Below are positions 1-12,000 of a stretch of DNA of 64,000 bases, piece after piece. Both the position numbers and the translations under genes were made by a program. Below the pieces are notes generated by a model. That model saw only the letters and a program-made list of their open reading frames with translations, searched no databases and was not told the origin of the DNA. Each line of letters opens with the position of its first letter. Positions within the stretch are counted from its first letter, which is position 1. The DNA comes from Anarhynchus alexandrinus (lineage: Eukaryota; Chordata; Aves; Charadriiformes; Charadriidae), in the NCBI GenBank assembly GCA_008711295.1, contig VUYV01000499.1:62001-126000 (forward strand). The letters are read 5' to 3'.

Positions 1-1014
1 ACTATGCATGGAGTATTGTTTTATAATTGCCATTGTGCATCCTAGGTGAATACAAAAATAGGCTAAATATGTATCAGTAGGCAAGGTAGTACAGAATAAT
101 CCACATAATTAACTATCTAAAGAAAAAAAAAAACACAAACAGAAAAAATACACCGTCCTACATACTGATTTCTACAGAGGATCACAGATGTTATATTTCA
201 TACCTAAAAGCACTTTCCACACCAGTATACGATACATGGATGGGAGAGGAAACCTTTGACTAAATGTGCAAAGCTTCTCAATATCTGTAGAGAAATAAAG
301 AGGGGGAAAAAAAAAGTTTAGGTAAATTTAAATATAATTATAAATAGGTTTGAGTCTCTGATCTATCCAAGTATGACAAATCCTTAGCTGCAGATCGAAA
401 TCACCACTTTCAGCATATATTATCAATAAATGCTTTCACTGCTTCAATTGAGAATAGAATGTACCCAATAAACTGCAACAACTTTGAAAAATATATACGT
501 TGGCTTGATTTACAATAAAACTACCCCAGGTTTCACCAGGAAGAAACTGTACCATTTTTATAGACATTTTGTAAATTGTGTTGCTCTGTCAAAACAATTA
601 AGGGCTTTGTTAAAGGGACATTTATCTTTCTGTTCTGTTAGAGATGGGGCACTCCTCAGGGACCAACAGCAATAACAAAATCTTCATTGTTTTGAGGTTA
701 GATGGAATTAACAGCATGAGACGATATATTTTCAGATTAAAACTCCTTTCATTAAAAAACAATTAGTTTCTTGGGCACAGAGAATGAGAGAAGAAAAGAA
801 AAGAAACAAGCAAGCAGACAACAGTTTTAATAGTTTTAAAAATCAGATTTTCAGATCTTTGAAACACAAAGGACTGCTAGTAATAGCTGAGAGATTAGTG
901 GTAAAAGATGTAAAACTTAAATGAGTACTAAGCACAGCAGGTAAAAATTTTCTATTACTCCCTCCCCAGCCCCAAATCACCAAAGTAACAGAGGAAACAG
1001 TGAAATCAACTTGC
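1..1014 (-). other. TBC1D7: TBC1D7 intron after the first coding exon (partial)
   Basis: This is AT-rich sequence downstream (minus sense) of the first coding exon. I looked on the minus strand for the next TBC1D7 exon, which would continue the N-terminal reading frame, and did not find it, so it should lie beyond base 1. There are A-rich runs near 121-135 and 780-830. No other feature is seen. Confidence 0.75.
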
Positions 1015-1126
1015 CCAACCGGTCATCTTTTAACAGAATTTCGAGTGACTTCTTTTCTTCAACTCCACGAAATCCCACTTTTTCGTAATACACTGAGCGG
1101 AAGTTTCTCTGAGAGTCGTCAGCCAT
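1015..1126 (-). CDS. TBC1D7: TBC1D7, first coding exon (N-terminal 37 codons plus 1 nt)
   Basis: TBC1D7 is the third subunit of the TSC1-TSC2-TBC1D7 complex, which restrains Rheb and mTORC1 at the lysosome; it carries a TBC-type RabGAP fold. Read on the minus strand, ATG at 1126-1124 opens [18 protein letters not shown] and runs to [12 protein letters not shown]. This matches the vertebrate TBC1D7 N-terminus almost residue for residue; from memory the human protein begins MTEDSQRNF. The exon starts at 1138 after a TTTCTCCAG acceptor, leaving 12 nt of 5'UTR. It ends at 1015 with one base of a split codon (Asp in human). The downstream bases read G|GCAAGT, so the donor appears to be GC rather than GT. 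All later exons lie outside the window. The exon is about 2.1 kb inside the CpG-island promoter. The identification is very secure; the exact donor is inferred. Confidence 0.93.
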
Positions 1127-1138
1127 GATTGATTCCTT
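1127..1138 (-). other. TBC1D7: TBC1D7 5'UTR part of the first coding exon
   Basis: Twelve bases lie between the inferred acceptor (AG at 1140-1139, preceded by a pyrimidine-rich stretch) and the ATG. They contain no upstream ATG. Confidence 0.7.
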
Positions 1139-1573
1139 CTGGAGAAATAGTAATTCCCCTTAAGACTTACAAGAATACATTCCTACTGTGTTAAGCTCAA
1201 GTATTGATAAAAATTGGCTGCCTATGTCTCTACAGTACTAATAAAACCTACAGAATATGAAAATCTTCCAAGATTTTTTTCATCATATGCTAACATAGAC
1301 AATTGTAAAAATAATTGAATGTAAACAAGGTCTAAACATATCCAATTTCCAAACAAAACACAAGGATTTTATATTTTTTTTTTATTCCTGTAGTAAATTA
1401 TACTACTTTTCCAAAAGCTTAAAAAAAAATATATGCTTAGTCTTTTATGTGATATTGTGTATTTCAAAACCTCTATAAAAATAGAGTTAAGAGTGACAAA
1501 ATTTTGGCTACTGAAACCCTAATCGAGTACAACTGTTACCCAAAGAAGTAAAATCACCAGGTTTCATACTCAC

Positions 1574-1613
1574 CAGACAAGGTAACCAGAAGCAAGGACA
1601 AGCTGACGCTGGC
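1574..1613 (-). other. Candidate non-coding 5'UTR exon of TBC1D7
   Basis: On the minus strand a strong donor, CTG|GTGAGT, occurs with the junction between 1574 and 1573. About 40 bases upstream there is a pyrimidine-rich stretch ending in ...TGCTACTGAG at 1615-1614. Together they could define a small alternative 5'UTR exon between the promoter and the first coding exon. The acceptor is uncertain, since other AGs lie nearby. Only splice-site shape supports it. Confidence 0.25.
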
Positions 1614-2974
1614 CTCAGTAGCACAGAGGCGACAGGAAAGAATAAGGCCAGGTATGTAGGTTTGTTCTTAAGTTGAAGATTTGAATTAAATGTTCACGTT
1701 ATTATCAGGTGCTGTAACAGCCACAGTCTTGAGCTTGTGATTCCAGTACTAAGAAGAAATAAATGTCTCATCCCTATACTGGAAACAATGGTAAATTGCA
1801 GTGAGTACTCTGTGGTTTATGACAAATGTAACTGACATTTCAATCCAGTTCAACCTTCTAAATATCAATTCTCTCTCCATGTTTGCAAATATAAGAAGGT
1901 TCTGTTTTGTAACTCAAAGGACTAAAACCAATCTTAACTTTTATGCCCAGTGACAGCAGCAAAATTTGGAGAAAAAAAATTATTTTGAGTGAGGAGCAAT
2001 GGGTGAATTATGCACTGAAGAGCTTTTAGTTAGCTTTACTTAGAATTTAGTTAAATTCATCTTTCCCTTGCTGAACCAAAGCACACATCAGGAGCAAAGC
2101 ATTTGCAGATATAAACAAAGGCCACAATTTTGCAAAGAATGCACATATTTAAATTTGTACACCCACTAGGCCTATTTCAAATTAAGTCCATTTTTAGTGT
2201 TTTGTAGGACCAGGGCCAAGATCAGACAGAAAAATATAAACTGGCAAAGGACTGAATTAATGCTTTCTGAGATAGCCCAAATACTATCTCAAAACCAGAG
2301 AAAAAAAATATTTATATTACTTGCAAGACATTCCAGTTGTGCACTAATCTTATGAAGACGACTGGGACGTCCACATATTGTGCATTTAAGGGCCCAGTGA
2401 TTACAATGTTTACTCCTTACACTGCAGCCATGTGTAAAAGCAGACTTATGAAGGTACAGACACTCATCTACATTTAAAATATTTGAAATTTTTAAAATTG
2501 GAATTTAATATGTGCTATTTAGAAAACATTTAGCCCATACCACTTGTGGCAAGCTGACAGTAGAGTCACAGAACAGAAACAATAAATATCATTTGAAAAA
2601 TAACAGCGTGATCTGTAAGAAAGGAATGCTATTTTAATAATTTTAAACTATCACTATACCAGTAGTACATTTGATTTACTCAGTGGAAAAAAGGAGGAAC
2701 ACTGTTTCCTCCCTCCACATTTAGGATATAGATTTTCACGTCAGGAAAATAACTGATGTTCCAATCTTTACACATATCCTCAATAAACTGGAAAAAGGAA
2801 GGGAGAAAACGAATCCCTAGCCAGCTCATTGGAAGCGTTATGTACAAAAGGGTTACAATCAACTCATCCTGTCTTCAAAGATTAATGCTTTTTCGGCCTT
2901 AATAGCACTTTTCAACGTATTACTAAATTTCAAGCCAGGTGATTTTTAACAGCAGCGATGAAACATAAAGGCAG
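1614..2974 (-). other. TBC1D7: TBC1D7 5' intron, nothing further seen
   Basis: This is AT-rich sequence between the CpG-island promoter and the first coding exon. With 1139-1573 it makes up the inferred intron or introns of the 5'UTR. Short reading frames here (for example 2680-2862 minus) have no recognisable content. Confidence 0.6.
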
Positions 2975-3204
2975 AGCAGAGCGCCCGCGGGGATGCGGGC
3001 ACACTCCTGCCCAGGGGCAGGCGGCCCTCCCTTCCACCCACCGAGCCAAACGCCGGGCGCAGCCTCGGCAGGCCGGAGGGCACCGACCCCCACCCGGCCC
3101 CGACAGCGGCGGCCTCGGCCACCCGTTCCGGGCTTTGGGGCTGCGCTACCCGGTTCCCGTTACATTTCCAAAGGAAAACACGGACACGGTTGGGCACAGG
3201 ATGG

Positions 3205-3213
3205 CTTACCCGC
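3205..3213 (-). other. TBC1D7: Splice donor of TBC1D7 non-coding exon 1
   Basis: The minus strand reads GCGG|GTAAGC, with the exon ending at 3210 and GT at 3209-3208. It sits inside the CpG island, downstream of the NRF1 site in the gene's direction, as expected for a 5'UTR first exon joined to the exon at 1138. Confidence 0.55.
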
Positions 3214-3453
3214 TCCCCTACCCCCCCTCCTCACACGCGTACACCCCCTCTTCTGGGGGCGAGGCGGGGCGGAGACAGGCCGGCGGCGGAGAGGCGCGGG
3301 GCAAGGGAGGGGACTCGGGAAAGGGGATGAGAGCAGGGCCGGTGACAGACACCCCCCACCTCGCCTCCCCTCTCCCCCGCGTTGCACCGGAACCCCAACC
3401 GCCGCCCCACGGCACCTACAGCAGGCGGGCGCGGCCCCACGGCGCGGGCTCGG

Positions 3454-3464
3454 GCGCATGCGCA
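3454..3464. promoter_or_regulatory. NRF1 binding palindrome
   Basis: GCGCATGCGCA matches the NRF1 consensus (YGCGCAYGCGCR) except at the outermost bases. NRF1 sites of this type usually sit within about 100 bases of the start site in CpG-island promoters. Confidence 0.75.
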
Positions 3465-3496
3465 GCCCGCGGCCCGCCCCGGCAGCCGGTGTCAGC

Positions 3497-3512
3497 GGGG
3501 CGGGGCGGGGCG
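3497..3512. promoter_or_regulatory. GC-box cluster (Sp1/KLF type)
   Basis: Three overlapping GGGGCGG boxes occur in GGGGCGGGGCGGGGCG. They are about 30-60 bases upstream of the NRF1 site relative to TBC1D7. Confidence 0.65.
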
Positions 3513-3545
3513 TCGGGTGGAACCCCCTCCGCCCACCGGTAGGGC

Positions 3546-3551
3546 CACGTG
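3546..3551. promoter_or_regulatory. CACGTG E-box
   Basis: A palindromic CACGTG lies in the upstream part of the CpG island. USF, MYC/MAX or MiT/TFE factors can bind such sites. The flanks (GC/CT) do not give the full CLEAR motif, so a TFEB site is not claimed. Confidence 0.45.
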
Positions 3552-3574
3552 CTCAACGGCCGGGGCCGGCGCGC

Positions 3575-3604
3575 GGAGGCGGGGCCGGGGGCGGGGGCGG
3601 GGCC
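3575..3604. promoter_or_regulatory. Second GC-box / G-run cluster
   Basis: Several G runs separated by single C or CC form repeated GGGGCGG-like boxes and a possible G-quadruplex. The cluster lies at the distal edge of the TBC1D7 CpG island. Confidence 0.5.
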
Positions 3605-3680
3605 GGCCGCCCCTCAGAGGGGCGAGCGGCCGTTGAACCGGCCGTTTGCCGGTGCCTCAGGGTTCCCTCAGCCCTCAGAG

Positions 3681-4296
3681 CTGGGTCCCCCGTCCTCGCT
3701 CCTCCCCAGATTTCACGGGGCGGGTTCGGGCTGCCAGAGGAGAGCAGCAGCATCCCTGGTAGGCCTGTCTGAAGGTGACACTGCAGGTCCAGGCGTTTTG
3801 ACGGAACAGGCCCTGTGTGCCCAGTACGGAATTATATAGAGCGGTGATCTGGAAAGTACAGAGCTGGCGCGAGATGCACCGCTAATGCTCGTCGAGAAGG
3901 GAATGATTCTTTTCCCTTAACACTGAGGCTGTGAAGAATAGCAAAGAATGTTATTGCCTGCACCATATTATTTACTATAATTGGTATGCTTAGCGTTTTG
4001 GCCTATGCACTGTGACATCTAGGGACGTTTTATTCAGAATAATCTCTAGGAAGCTACGTGCATTTTCCAAAACCAAGATTCACTCACTCATGTGAGCAAA
4101 GTATTTGATGCTATAACTCCCACCCTTCAAAACAGACAAAGGACCTAGATCTCACTGCAGGAAGCAACACTCAAAAATCAACCCATGCTGCCAAAAGCAT
4201 GGCACATCAAACCAATAGTGTGGATTTATTTGGATTTTTTTTTTAGTTGGTGGTGATGTTTTTCTTCAGATCTTTAAGATCTTGCCAGCATCAAGG
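3681..4296. other. Intergenic sequence upstream of TBC1D7
   Basis: Composition returns to AT-rich after the CpG island. No coding sequence or recognised repeat is seen before the CR1 fragment. Confidence 0.6.
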
Positions 4297-4577
4297 TGTG
4301 TAGTGATAAGACGAGGGGTAACGGTTTTAAACTGAAAAAGGGTAGATTTTGAGTAGATATTAGGAAGAAATTCTTTGGTGTGGGGGTGGTGAGGCGCTGG
4401 AACAGGTTGTCCAGGGAAGTTGCGGATGCTCCATCCCTGGAAGTGTTCAAGGCCAGGTTGGATGGGGCTTTGAGCAACCTGGTCCAGTGGGAGCTGTCCC
4501 TGCCCATGGCAGGGGAGTTGGAACTGGATGATCTTTAAGGTCCCTTCCAAGTCTAACCATTCTGTGATTCTATGATT
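4297..4577 (+). mobile_element. CR1 LINE 3' end
   Basis: The stretch follows the conserved 3' part of avian CR1: TTAGGAAGAAATTCTTT, then GCTGGAACAGGTTGTCCAGG, GGAAGTGTTCAAGGCCAGG, GATCTTTAAGGTCCCTTCC and the terminal ATTCTGTGATTCTATGATT. Only the last portion of the reverse-transcriptase reading frame and the 3'UTR remain, which is typical 5' truncation. It lies in intergenic DNA on the plus strand and retains no coding capacity. Confidence 0.93.
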
Positions 4578-6028
4578 GCAAGGACTAGGTTGCTGCTTTT
4601 AATAGGAGCTGAGTTTTCAGCTCATTGTCCCTTTCCAGGAGCAGAAACTTGAACAAGACCATCGAACACCTGAGTTAGCAATACCAAGATTTCAAAGTAC
4701 TAGGGCCCTCCCTTAGTCCTCTTGGATTAAGTGGCCTATTTTCAAATGCACAGAACATCCCATTATCTTAATCTTGCCCAATGCTTTTGAAACGCCAAGG
4801 GGAAAGCACGCTGTTGCAGAATGGACATGCTTTTGTTGAACCCAGTTCAAACAGGAGTGTTTTTGTTGAGTCAGTGCAAGGCCTAGCAAGTATGTTTCCT
4901 GAAGTAATTCTGTACAGCAGCAGGTGGCAGGCTGGTGCCATTTTTTGCCATTTTTGGCTTCTTGAACTCAAATGCATCTTTTATCGATAGATGGCACTTG
5001 TCTCTGGATGAGATCTGTTTGGGGCTGTTGGGAGTAAACCAGTATCACAAGGTTCAGAAAACAGCTACTGAAATTCAATCAAATCTCTATCATTTTTAAT
5101 TATTCATTTTTGGCCTTGTCAAGATGTATTACATAGCTATTGTGGTGCTCTAAAAAAAGGCTGAAGCTAGCGCAATTTATTTCAGCACTAATTTATTGTA
5201 CAGCAGATACAACAATATTTTAAGCAGTTGAGTTACCAGACATTGTGCTATGGATTTGCATTATATTAATATTAACAATTATGGCATTGCTAAAAGTTCC
5301 TGATCAAAATTAGGGCCTGAAGGATTTAGCTGCATAAAAATATAGCATAAAAATAATGCCCGCCCTGAAATTAAAATTAATGCACTCCCCTTAGTAAAGT
5401 TTCTAAACCCCACAGATAGAAAGCTTCTTAATCGTGTTACTTATACAGACAGATTTTCTTAATGGTGTCTGTAAACAGTTTCTAACATATAGATAGTAGG
5501 TTATAGTGGGATCCCATCCAAAGTCAGTTGTAAATATGACTACCAGCATTATGTTTAGGCCAGTGGGAAATGAATTAAAGAATTTAATTTGAGACTTTTC
5601 AAACCGCCAATGAAATTAAAAGCATAGGTTGAGCACAAACTACTAATGACTACAATTATTATTATGTGATGACACATACACAGTGAAACAAAGATGGTTA
5701 ACCTAATGCACAGAGTTGGACTTTCTTACTTTAACAGCCTTATTTTTTTCAACTGCCCTTCTACATCCACCTGCACTGAAAATAGCTAAATAACTCTATA
5801 TGCTGTAAATCGGTGTTGTAAAGATCGCAGGTGACTCTTTACTTAAATATTTCATTTAAGAAATTTTACATTTTCATAAACCAAATAATGACCTTGTTTT
5901 CCTTTGTCTAGTGACATAAAATACCTTCATTCTTATTGACGGAATCTCTTTGTCGCCACTGTAAATGAAAGCAGAATTTCATCATGAATAGCTGCAGGTG
6001 TCAATCAGCCAAGTGGAGGACTGTGTTT

Positions 6029-6081
6029 ATAATAAAATTGATTGATAATAAAATTGATTGATTAATACATCATTAATCAAT
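6029..6081. repeat. 16-bp tandem duplication followed by a 10-bp inverted repeat
   Basis: ATAATAAAATTGATTG occurs twice back to back (6029-6044 and 6045-6060). Overlapping its end, ATTGATTAAT (6057-6066) and ATTAATCAAT (6072-6081) form a perfect 10-bp inverted repeat with a 5-base spacer. It looks like a replication-slippage product in AT-rich DNA. Confidence 0.85.
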
Positions 6082-9000
6082 AATACCTTTCTAGGCATCT
6101 GTCCAAACCATTATAACCTAAACATTGAATTTTTTAAACTGCAATAACATCAGAAAAGGTAGCACACATAAAAGATAAAAGGGAAACAGGTTTGGAATTG
6201 TCTTGGGATTATCTGAGATAGCAGAGCCAAACTAATTAGTACTCTGCTAGCATATTGCATCTCTCGTTTTTATCTGTGACTTTGAGTCTTACTGTGTTTG
6301 TATTTTGTAGTGATATGTTTATATTGCACAAGTGAATTACTCACTGACATACAAAGACACATGAGGAGAAAGCCAAACAGACATTGCTAATGATTTTTAT
6401 TGCAAAATATGAACTGCATTGTGTCCATGGTTCTTCATGAAAGGCAATGCTTTTGCTATTAAAACTGGAATAATTTTATGGGAGCGATATGCTGCCAAAT
6501 ATTACAGCTCTTGGAAAGTCTTTGGGGTTTCGGTCTCTCTTGTATGACCAATCTATCAGTGGAATTACGGATTATTATCAGAAGCACGTTTGTTACGTGA
6601 ATTTATCAAAAGAGGTTGAAAATGCAAAGCAACAGAATGTTGATTTTATGCAGCATGGAGGTCTATATTTGCATGGCATTATAACACATGCTGTGACATA
6701 CAAAAAGTCAGTGCAGTTTTCAGGTGGGTTTCATTTGCTCTGAAATGACTGAAGATGCACTTTTTTTTTTTTAAAGACACTTGTCTGATAATATCTTCAC
6801 AGTGTATCAAAAACAGTGTATACCTTCAGCCTGCTAATGCACTGTCCCTTGTTCCTATCGCAATAGGAAATGATTGGTGTTCAGGCAAAGAGTTACAAGT
6901 TTGCTCATTTCACCTTTTCTAAGATATCATCTCCTGTTTCTTCAGAAGCATGAATAGTTCCAGATGGTGACCAGGGCTGTGTTAGCGGAAAGGACAATTT
7001 ACTTATACATTCACATAACCTTTTTATTATGAACATCCGCAGATCTAGAAAAGCTTGGCCTCATTTCCTGGCCAAAGCAGCATCACTCTGTTGTTTACAT
7101 TCTACCTGAGAGAAGAATGCAAATGTTGGAGCTATAAATGTTCACTACATAATCCCTTTTTGAAGTGAGATGGAAAAAAAAACCCACTCTAGGATAATAA
7201 AAATATCATAAACCTGTTTGGCAGCAAAAGAGAATTCAGCCTTTCATTTTAGCATGGCAGCACAACAGGCAGGTCTGTCTCCAGGCAGACCCAACACTGC
7301 CTCTGTAATCATGAATACGCATCCTCAGATGACAGCAAGAAGGCTCATGGGGCTGAAAACAGCATAAGGAGCAGCTGAACTTGGAAAGCTGAGTTCAAAT
7401 GTGTCCTGCTTTCCTGTTCTCTCATCCTGCTAGAGAATGAGAGTGCTTCAGAGGTGACATGCTTTTTTCTGCAGAGGTACACAGAAACTGCAAGACAATT
7501 ATGAAGAAAATAACAAATTGCCTTTGCTTATTCCAAACGTAACAGAAATAGGATTTGTTTTAAGATTATGTTAGTGATTTTTTAGGATAACGTCTTCTGG
7601 ATTCTAGTCATAACTTCGATTTGTTGCTTAACCTCTGATATCAACTGTGCCTGTCCTAATTATTCTTCTACCAACCTTATTAGTAGCTGTATTAAGGATA
7701 AGATTGATGTTTTTGTCTGAAAAAGGCTTGCAAGTTTTTAAATAGCACTGAAAACATGCTTTGTGCTGTCAGTGTGCATGGCACATTTGGGGCATTACAC
7801 AATATTTAGTAAATAATCCACAATCATCTCAGTTTTGTTACTCTTTAATTGAGAAGTGACAATGAGGTGACAATGAGACAAAGATCGGTCAGTTTAGGGA
7901 CAGTGGGAAAATTCAATGATACACCTTCAGAAGTCTAATCAAGAGATTTGGTATATGGATGAGGTATAGTTATTATGATCAGTATATATGGTTAGAGATG
8001 GAGAAAAAATTGTGGCAGTATGTAGGTATCTGCCACAAAATGAGAAAGCAAGTAGGAATTAGGAATGGGTTTCAGTCTTTGCAATATTTCTCCTTGTGTC
8101 AGAGCCACAAATGTGCCCAGAATCTAATTCAAGGTCACAAGCTGGATATGGTAGGTAGATTCTGTATTCCTCACTCAACCAAGCGTGCCCAAAACTTTAG
8201 GGCCTGGGCAAACTGCGTGGTGCATTGGACTGAACGAGGAGTTGCAGAGGGTTTTACTCCTCTTGAGTCCTGTGACCCAAGATGGAGATGGGGACAGTTC
8301 GTTTCAGTCCCTGGGCATATTTGAACCAGACATTTGCTAAAACAAGCCTAGCCGAGCCAGAGTTTCAAGGCATCATTTCAACAGACAGGATTGCAGACGC
8401 CAATCGGACGTTGCTCACCATTGCTGCCCTCTTTGGCCAGGACCTGCACTGATAATGGCATCCGGGTAGCTGCTTGCACATTTGGCCATGGAAATGAGTT
8501 CTAGCTCTGACCTGCTCCCTGGGCTCAAAGGCAAGAGCCTGACACAGTGGTTTCACTGGGACCAGTAATGTAAGGGTGAGAGGATCAGATGCAACCAAAG
8601 CAACGCAGCAGATGCAGCACTTGTACCTGCAAAGAATAATTTGTCGCTTAATCACCTTCTTGCAGAAAGACTGCCTACCACGGAGGAGGGGAGCCTTGTA
8701 CACAAGCAGGCTTTTGATCTCGGTGGAGCTCAGAGGGCTTTGCTAGCGCATTCATTTAAAGGATTGAGCAGCAACTAATTAATGACTCTAAATTATATCA
8801 GTCATGGTTTGGAGGCTTGTTTTAGTATATGAAGACAAGGTGCTAAACTGGAATGGCAGAGCGACATTTAGTTTGTGATAGGACAAAGTAGTCTCACCTC
8901 TCTCCTGATCATGGTTTTCTGTGTCAGCTTTCTAGGTCTGAATTTCTATAGTCATTAAAGGTGCTGCCAATGTCCTGCTTTCTGGTTGTTGTTGTATGGA

Positions 9001-12000
9001 ATAATGGAAAGCTGTAAAAATCATCACAGAACGATTTACCTTATAAATTTCCGAAATAAACTAGGATGATTATCATCTGCCTCTCCAGGTAACAATTTGC
9101 AGCTATTACCATTGAGAACTTGCCAGTGTGAACTGAAAGGGATATTCTCTGACGGGTTTTTGACCAGGAGTCCTTGCCAAACTGAGCAGCGTGAACTAGA
9201 GGGTGCAGGCAAATACACTGCTCTAACATCCTTACTCAAAACACAAAACAGAACTGCAGTTTTGTGCTAACTGACTTGGACTTTTTCAGGCTGATTGATT
9301 ATTTTAGTGGTTTTCTGGTCAGCACATAGACCTGATGCTAATTTTATCAGCTTGGTTTTAAATCAATGCATGGAGAGTGCAGTGTCTCTCACCTTCCCCT
9401 CCATAGATGGAATTACGCAAAATGTATTCACTTAGATAAAGCTGTTGGTATTGGCTTTGGTGTTGCTAGCACTTTTCTAAACTGATGAATTTGAACTTAG
9501 ACTGTGGAGACAACCCTAGCTTATTTGGCATTCACAAACCTCAGCAGCATATTAGGCATTAATTATATATGACTAATTATATTAATTATAACGAATGAGA
9601 ATTATATTAGGTTTCAGATCTATTTAAAGGGAACTTGAAATTAAAGCAGCAGGATTTAGTATCTGGCTGTCATGGACTTGTTCTGCGTGGCCTTGGGCAG
9701 CATGGTTTGCCATTCTGTCTCTAGTTTTCCAAAAGACAAGGTGAAAGTAATGGTACGTACCTCCCTTGTAAAGCCAATGAGATCCTGTTATAAACAGAAA
9801 GATCACTATACATATATTAAAATAACAGCATGTAATTTCAAATCTTCCAGGACTACAGCTTTAAAATCGTTTTTAAAAGCTAAATAGTTGAGACCACTTA
9901 GTCCATAAAAGGAGAAAAATCCTGCCAAAAACTACCTTTACAAAAAAATAAAAAAGGTTAGAAGCTACAAGTAAATAAAAAATTATAAAAAAATATTACT
10001 ATTTGTAAGAGTATTTCCCAGTAAGCTGAAATTACATAAAGACCTGAGCTTGTACCTAGTCTGGAATGAGACATTTCTATCATCTTAGAGGACAAGGGCA
10101 CTCTGACAGTGACATTTTGAGTGATGGGTTCAGCCACTGGGAGAGGGCAAACCTAATAACCCAAATAGGAAATTCAGAGAAAAGATAAATTCATTAGAGT
10201 GATCCCACCAACTTCACCTCTTCCTCCACCTTGGCAGCTGCAAAATGGGAGTAATCACAACAGCTCATTTTGTGGGGATTTGTTAATCTTTATAAGGCAC
10301 TTCATATGTGTGAAGCATTAAAAAGTTTGCCATGTGTGGGTGGATAGCTGTGAGCTTTGTCAGTTCAGCAAGTGACTCAGTCCCTTCTTCTCCATAGAAG
10401 CCCTGTTCCTGCTGTAGGCCCAAACAACAGGAATTACTCCCAGCTAGCAAGGTCTGTGGCCAAAAGGGCAGTGTCCCCCTGGAAGTTGTTTCTGCTGTCA
10501 TGGAACTGCAAGCAAAAGGCATAGTAAAGTGAATGGGAAAATAGTCCATTTTAACCAAAAATGTTGTGCTGAAACAGCTCGGCACAGTTTATACCGGAAT
10601 TTCCTCTCACTGTGACAGAGAGAGACTCATTTTTTAGCACAGTAGTTTTGTAATACCAACATCGTTCCATTCTACTGATCGGTTCTCAACTCTCAGTTAC
10701 ATCCACAGCAGCAGATGAAGTGCCCAGGACCCCCCTCTGGCACTAAGGCCAGTTGGCACAGAAAGGCCATGGCCCCATTATTAATTTCATAATCTCCAAA
10801 AGAGGATGGTTACAAGCAGCTTGCTTAGTGGGAATAGTCTCTGCTGCATACTAACTTCCTAACTGTGCCACAGAAGTGATACAGAAGAATAAAAGTTGAT
10901 CTAAGTCAAAAATCATGTTTGGGATGTTTCTATCAACTTAACAGGATAGAGAATCAATCATCAGTGCTCAGGGACATTCATGTTTCTTGTGAATCTGCAT
11001 TTTATCCTGGTCCTGACTTTCTCTCTCTTTCTGATTACCTTCTTTCTTGAGCTGGAGAGCTTGTCACATTAGTAGTGTAAGGCTTCTTGTCATCACAAAT
11101 ACTTGCAGAAGATACAACAACTAGCACCACTGAAAAGAAATGTTGAAAAAATAAAATCTAGCAATTTAGGCACAGCAGTAGGGAAAAAAAAAGCCGCCAA
11201 AGAAGATGCATTATGCTACAAGTCAAGCTCCATTTCCATCTCTTTCTGCATTCACTGAAATGCAGGTCTGAGCTTTTTCAGGTTTGGCTGAAATGCTGTG
11301 TAAAACTTATTTGCACAAGTGACAAAGCCGGTTGCAGTCAGAGGCTGTCATCATTGCCTGGATGTCATATGATAATTTCTGTAAAAGTCTTTAGCCTGCA
11401 AGATGTGATTAACTGTGAAAGGCAGAGTTATTAAAACAGATTGCAGCAGACTCTGAAAGGCTCCTCTAAGAATCTTTATGTACTTCACTTCCACGTCAGG
11501 AGGAGGGGGCCTCCAGTTTCTTAAGAAACATTTGCTTACATGTATATCCTTTTGTATAGAAATACAGAACTTAAAATTGTTTTCCTCTATCCATTCCTGT
11601 TTCTTTTGGTCCTGTTTTTTATTCTGCAGTTACTCTACCAACTCTTTGATCTGATGAAAAAAGCACATTTCTGGCAGTCAGCAGACCTGGTTTCTATTTA
11701 CATTCTGCTATTAAAGTGATCTGGCATAAATTGCTGTCGACAGTGACTCAGATCAGGGAACCGATCTGCCTGAAAACTAAACCAGTAAAAAACTCACGTT
11801 GTTAGTTTTCATGATCACGTTAACCAGGTGGCTGCACACACGCTCCCCAGTGCCAGTACTGGGGGAAGGCAGGAGCAAGCAACTGGGGACAAGAGTAAGG
11901 ACTAGTGCCCTGCGCTTGTCAGCAGCCCTGCCTCAAACCTCAGGAACCACTCGTGGAGCTGCAGTTACTCATTTTAAAGCAAAGGTGCAGTGCCACACTG

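Larger units (their letters stand above)
2975..3680 (-). promoter_or_regulatory. TBC1D7: CpG-island promoter of TBC1D7
   Basis: GC content and CpG density rise sharply here against AT-rich flanks on both sides. The block contains an NRF1 palindrome, repeated GC boxes, an E-box and, on the minus strand, a good splice donor at 3210/3209. That is the expected layout for a TATA-less housekeeping promoter firing leftwards into TBC1D7. I cannot fix the transcription start; between about 3250 and 3480 is most likely. The block could also fire to the right, but I see no plus-strand gene. Long GC-rich reading frames across it are composition artefacts. Confidence 0.85.

Noticed and set aside
2946..3839. 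Long overlapping reading frames (up to 259 codons) on both strands
   Set aside because: They fall in the CpG island, where stop codons are rare by composition. The translations are Pro/Arg/Gly-rich and overlap in several frames, so they are chance frames over the TBC1D7 promoter.
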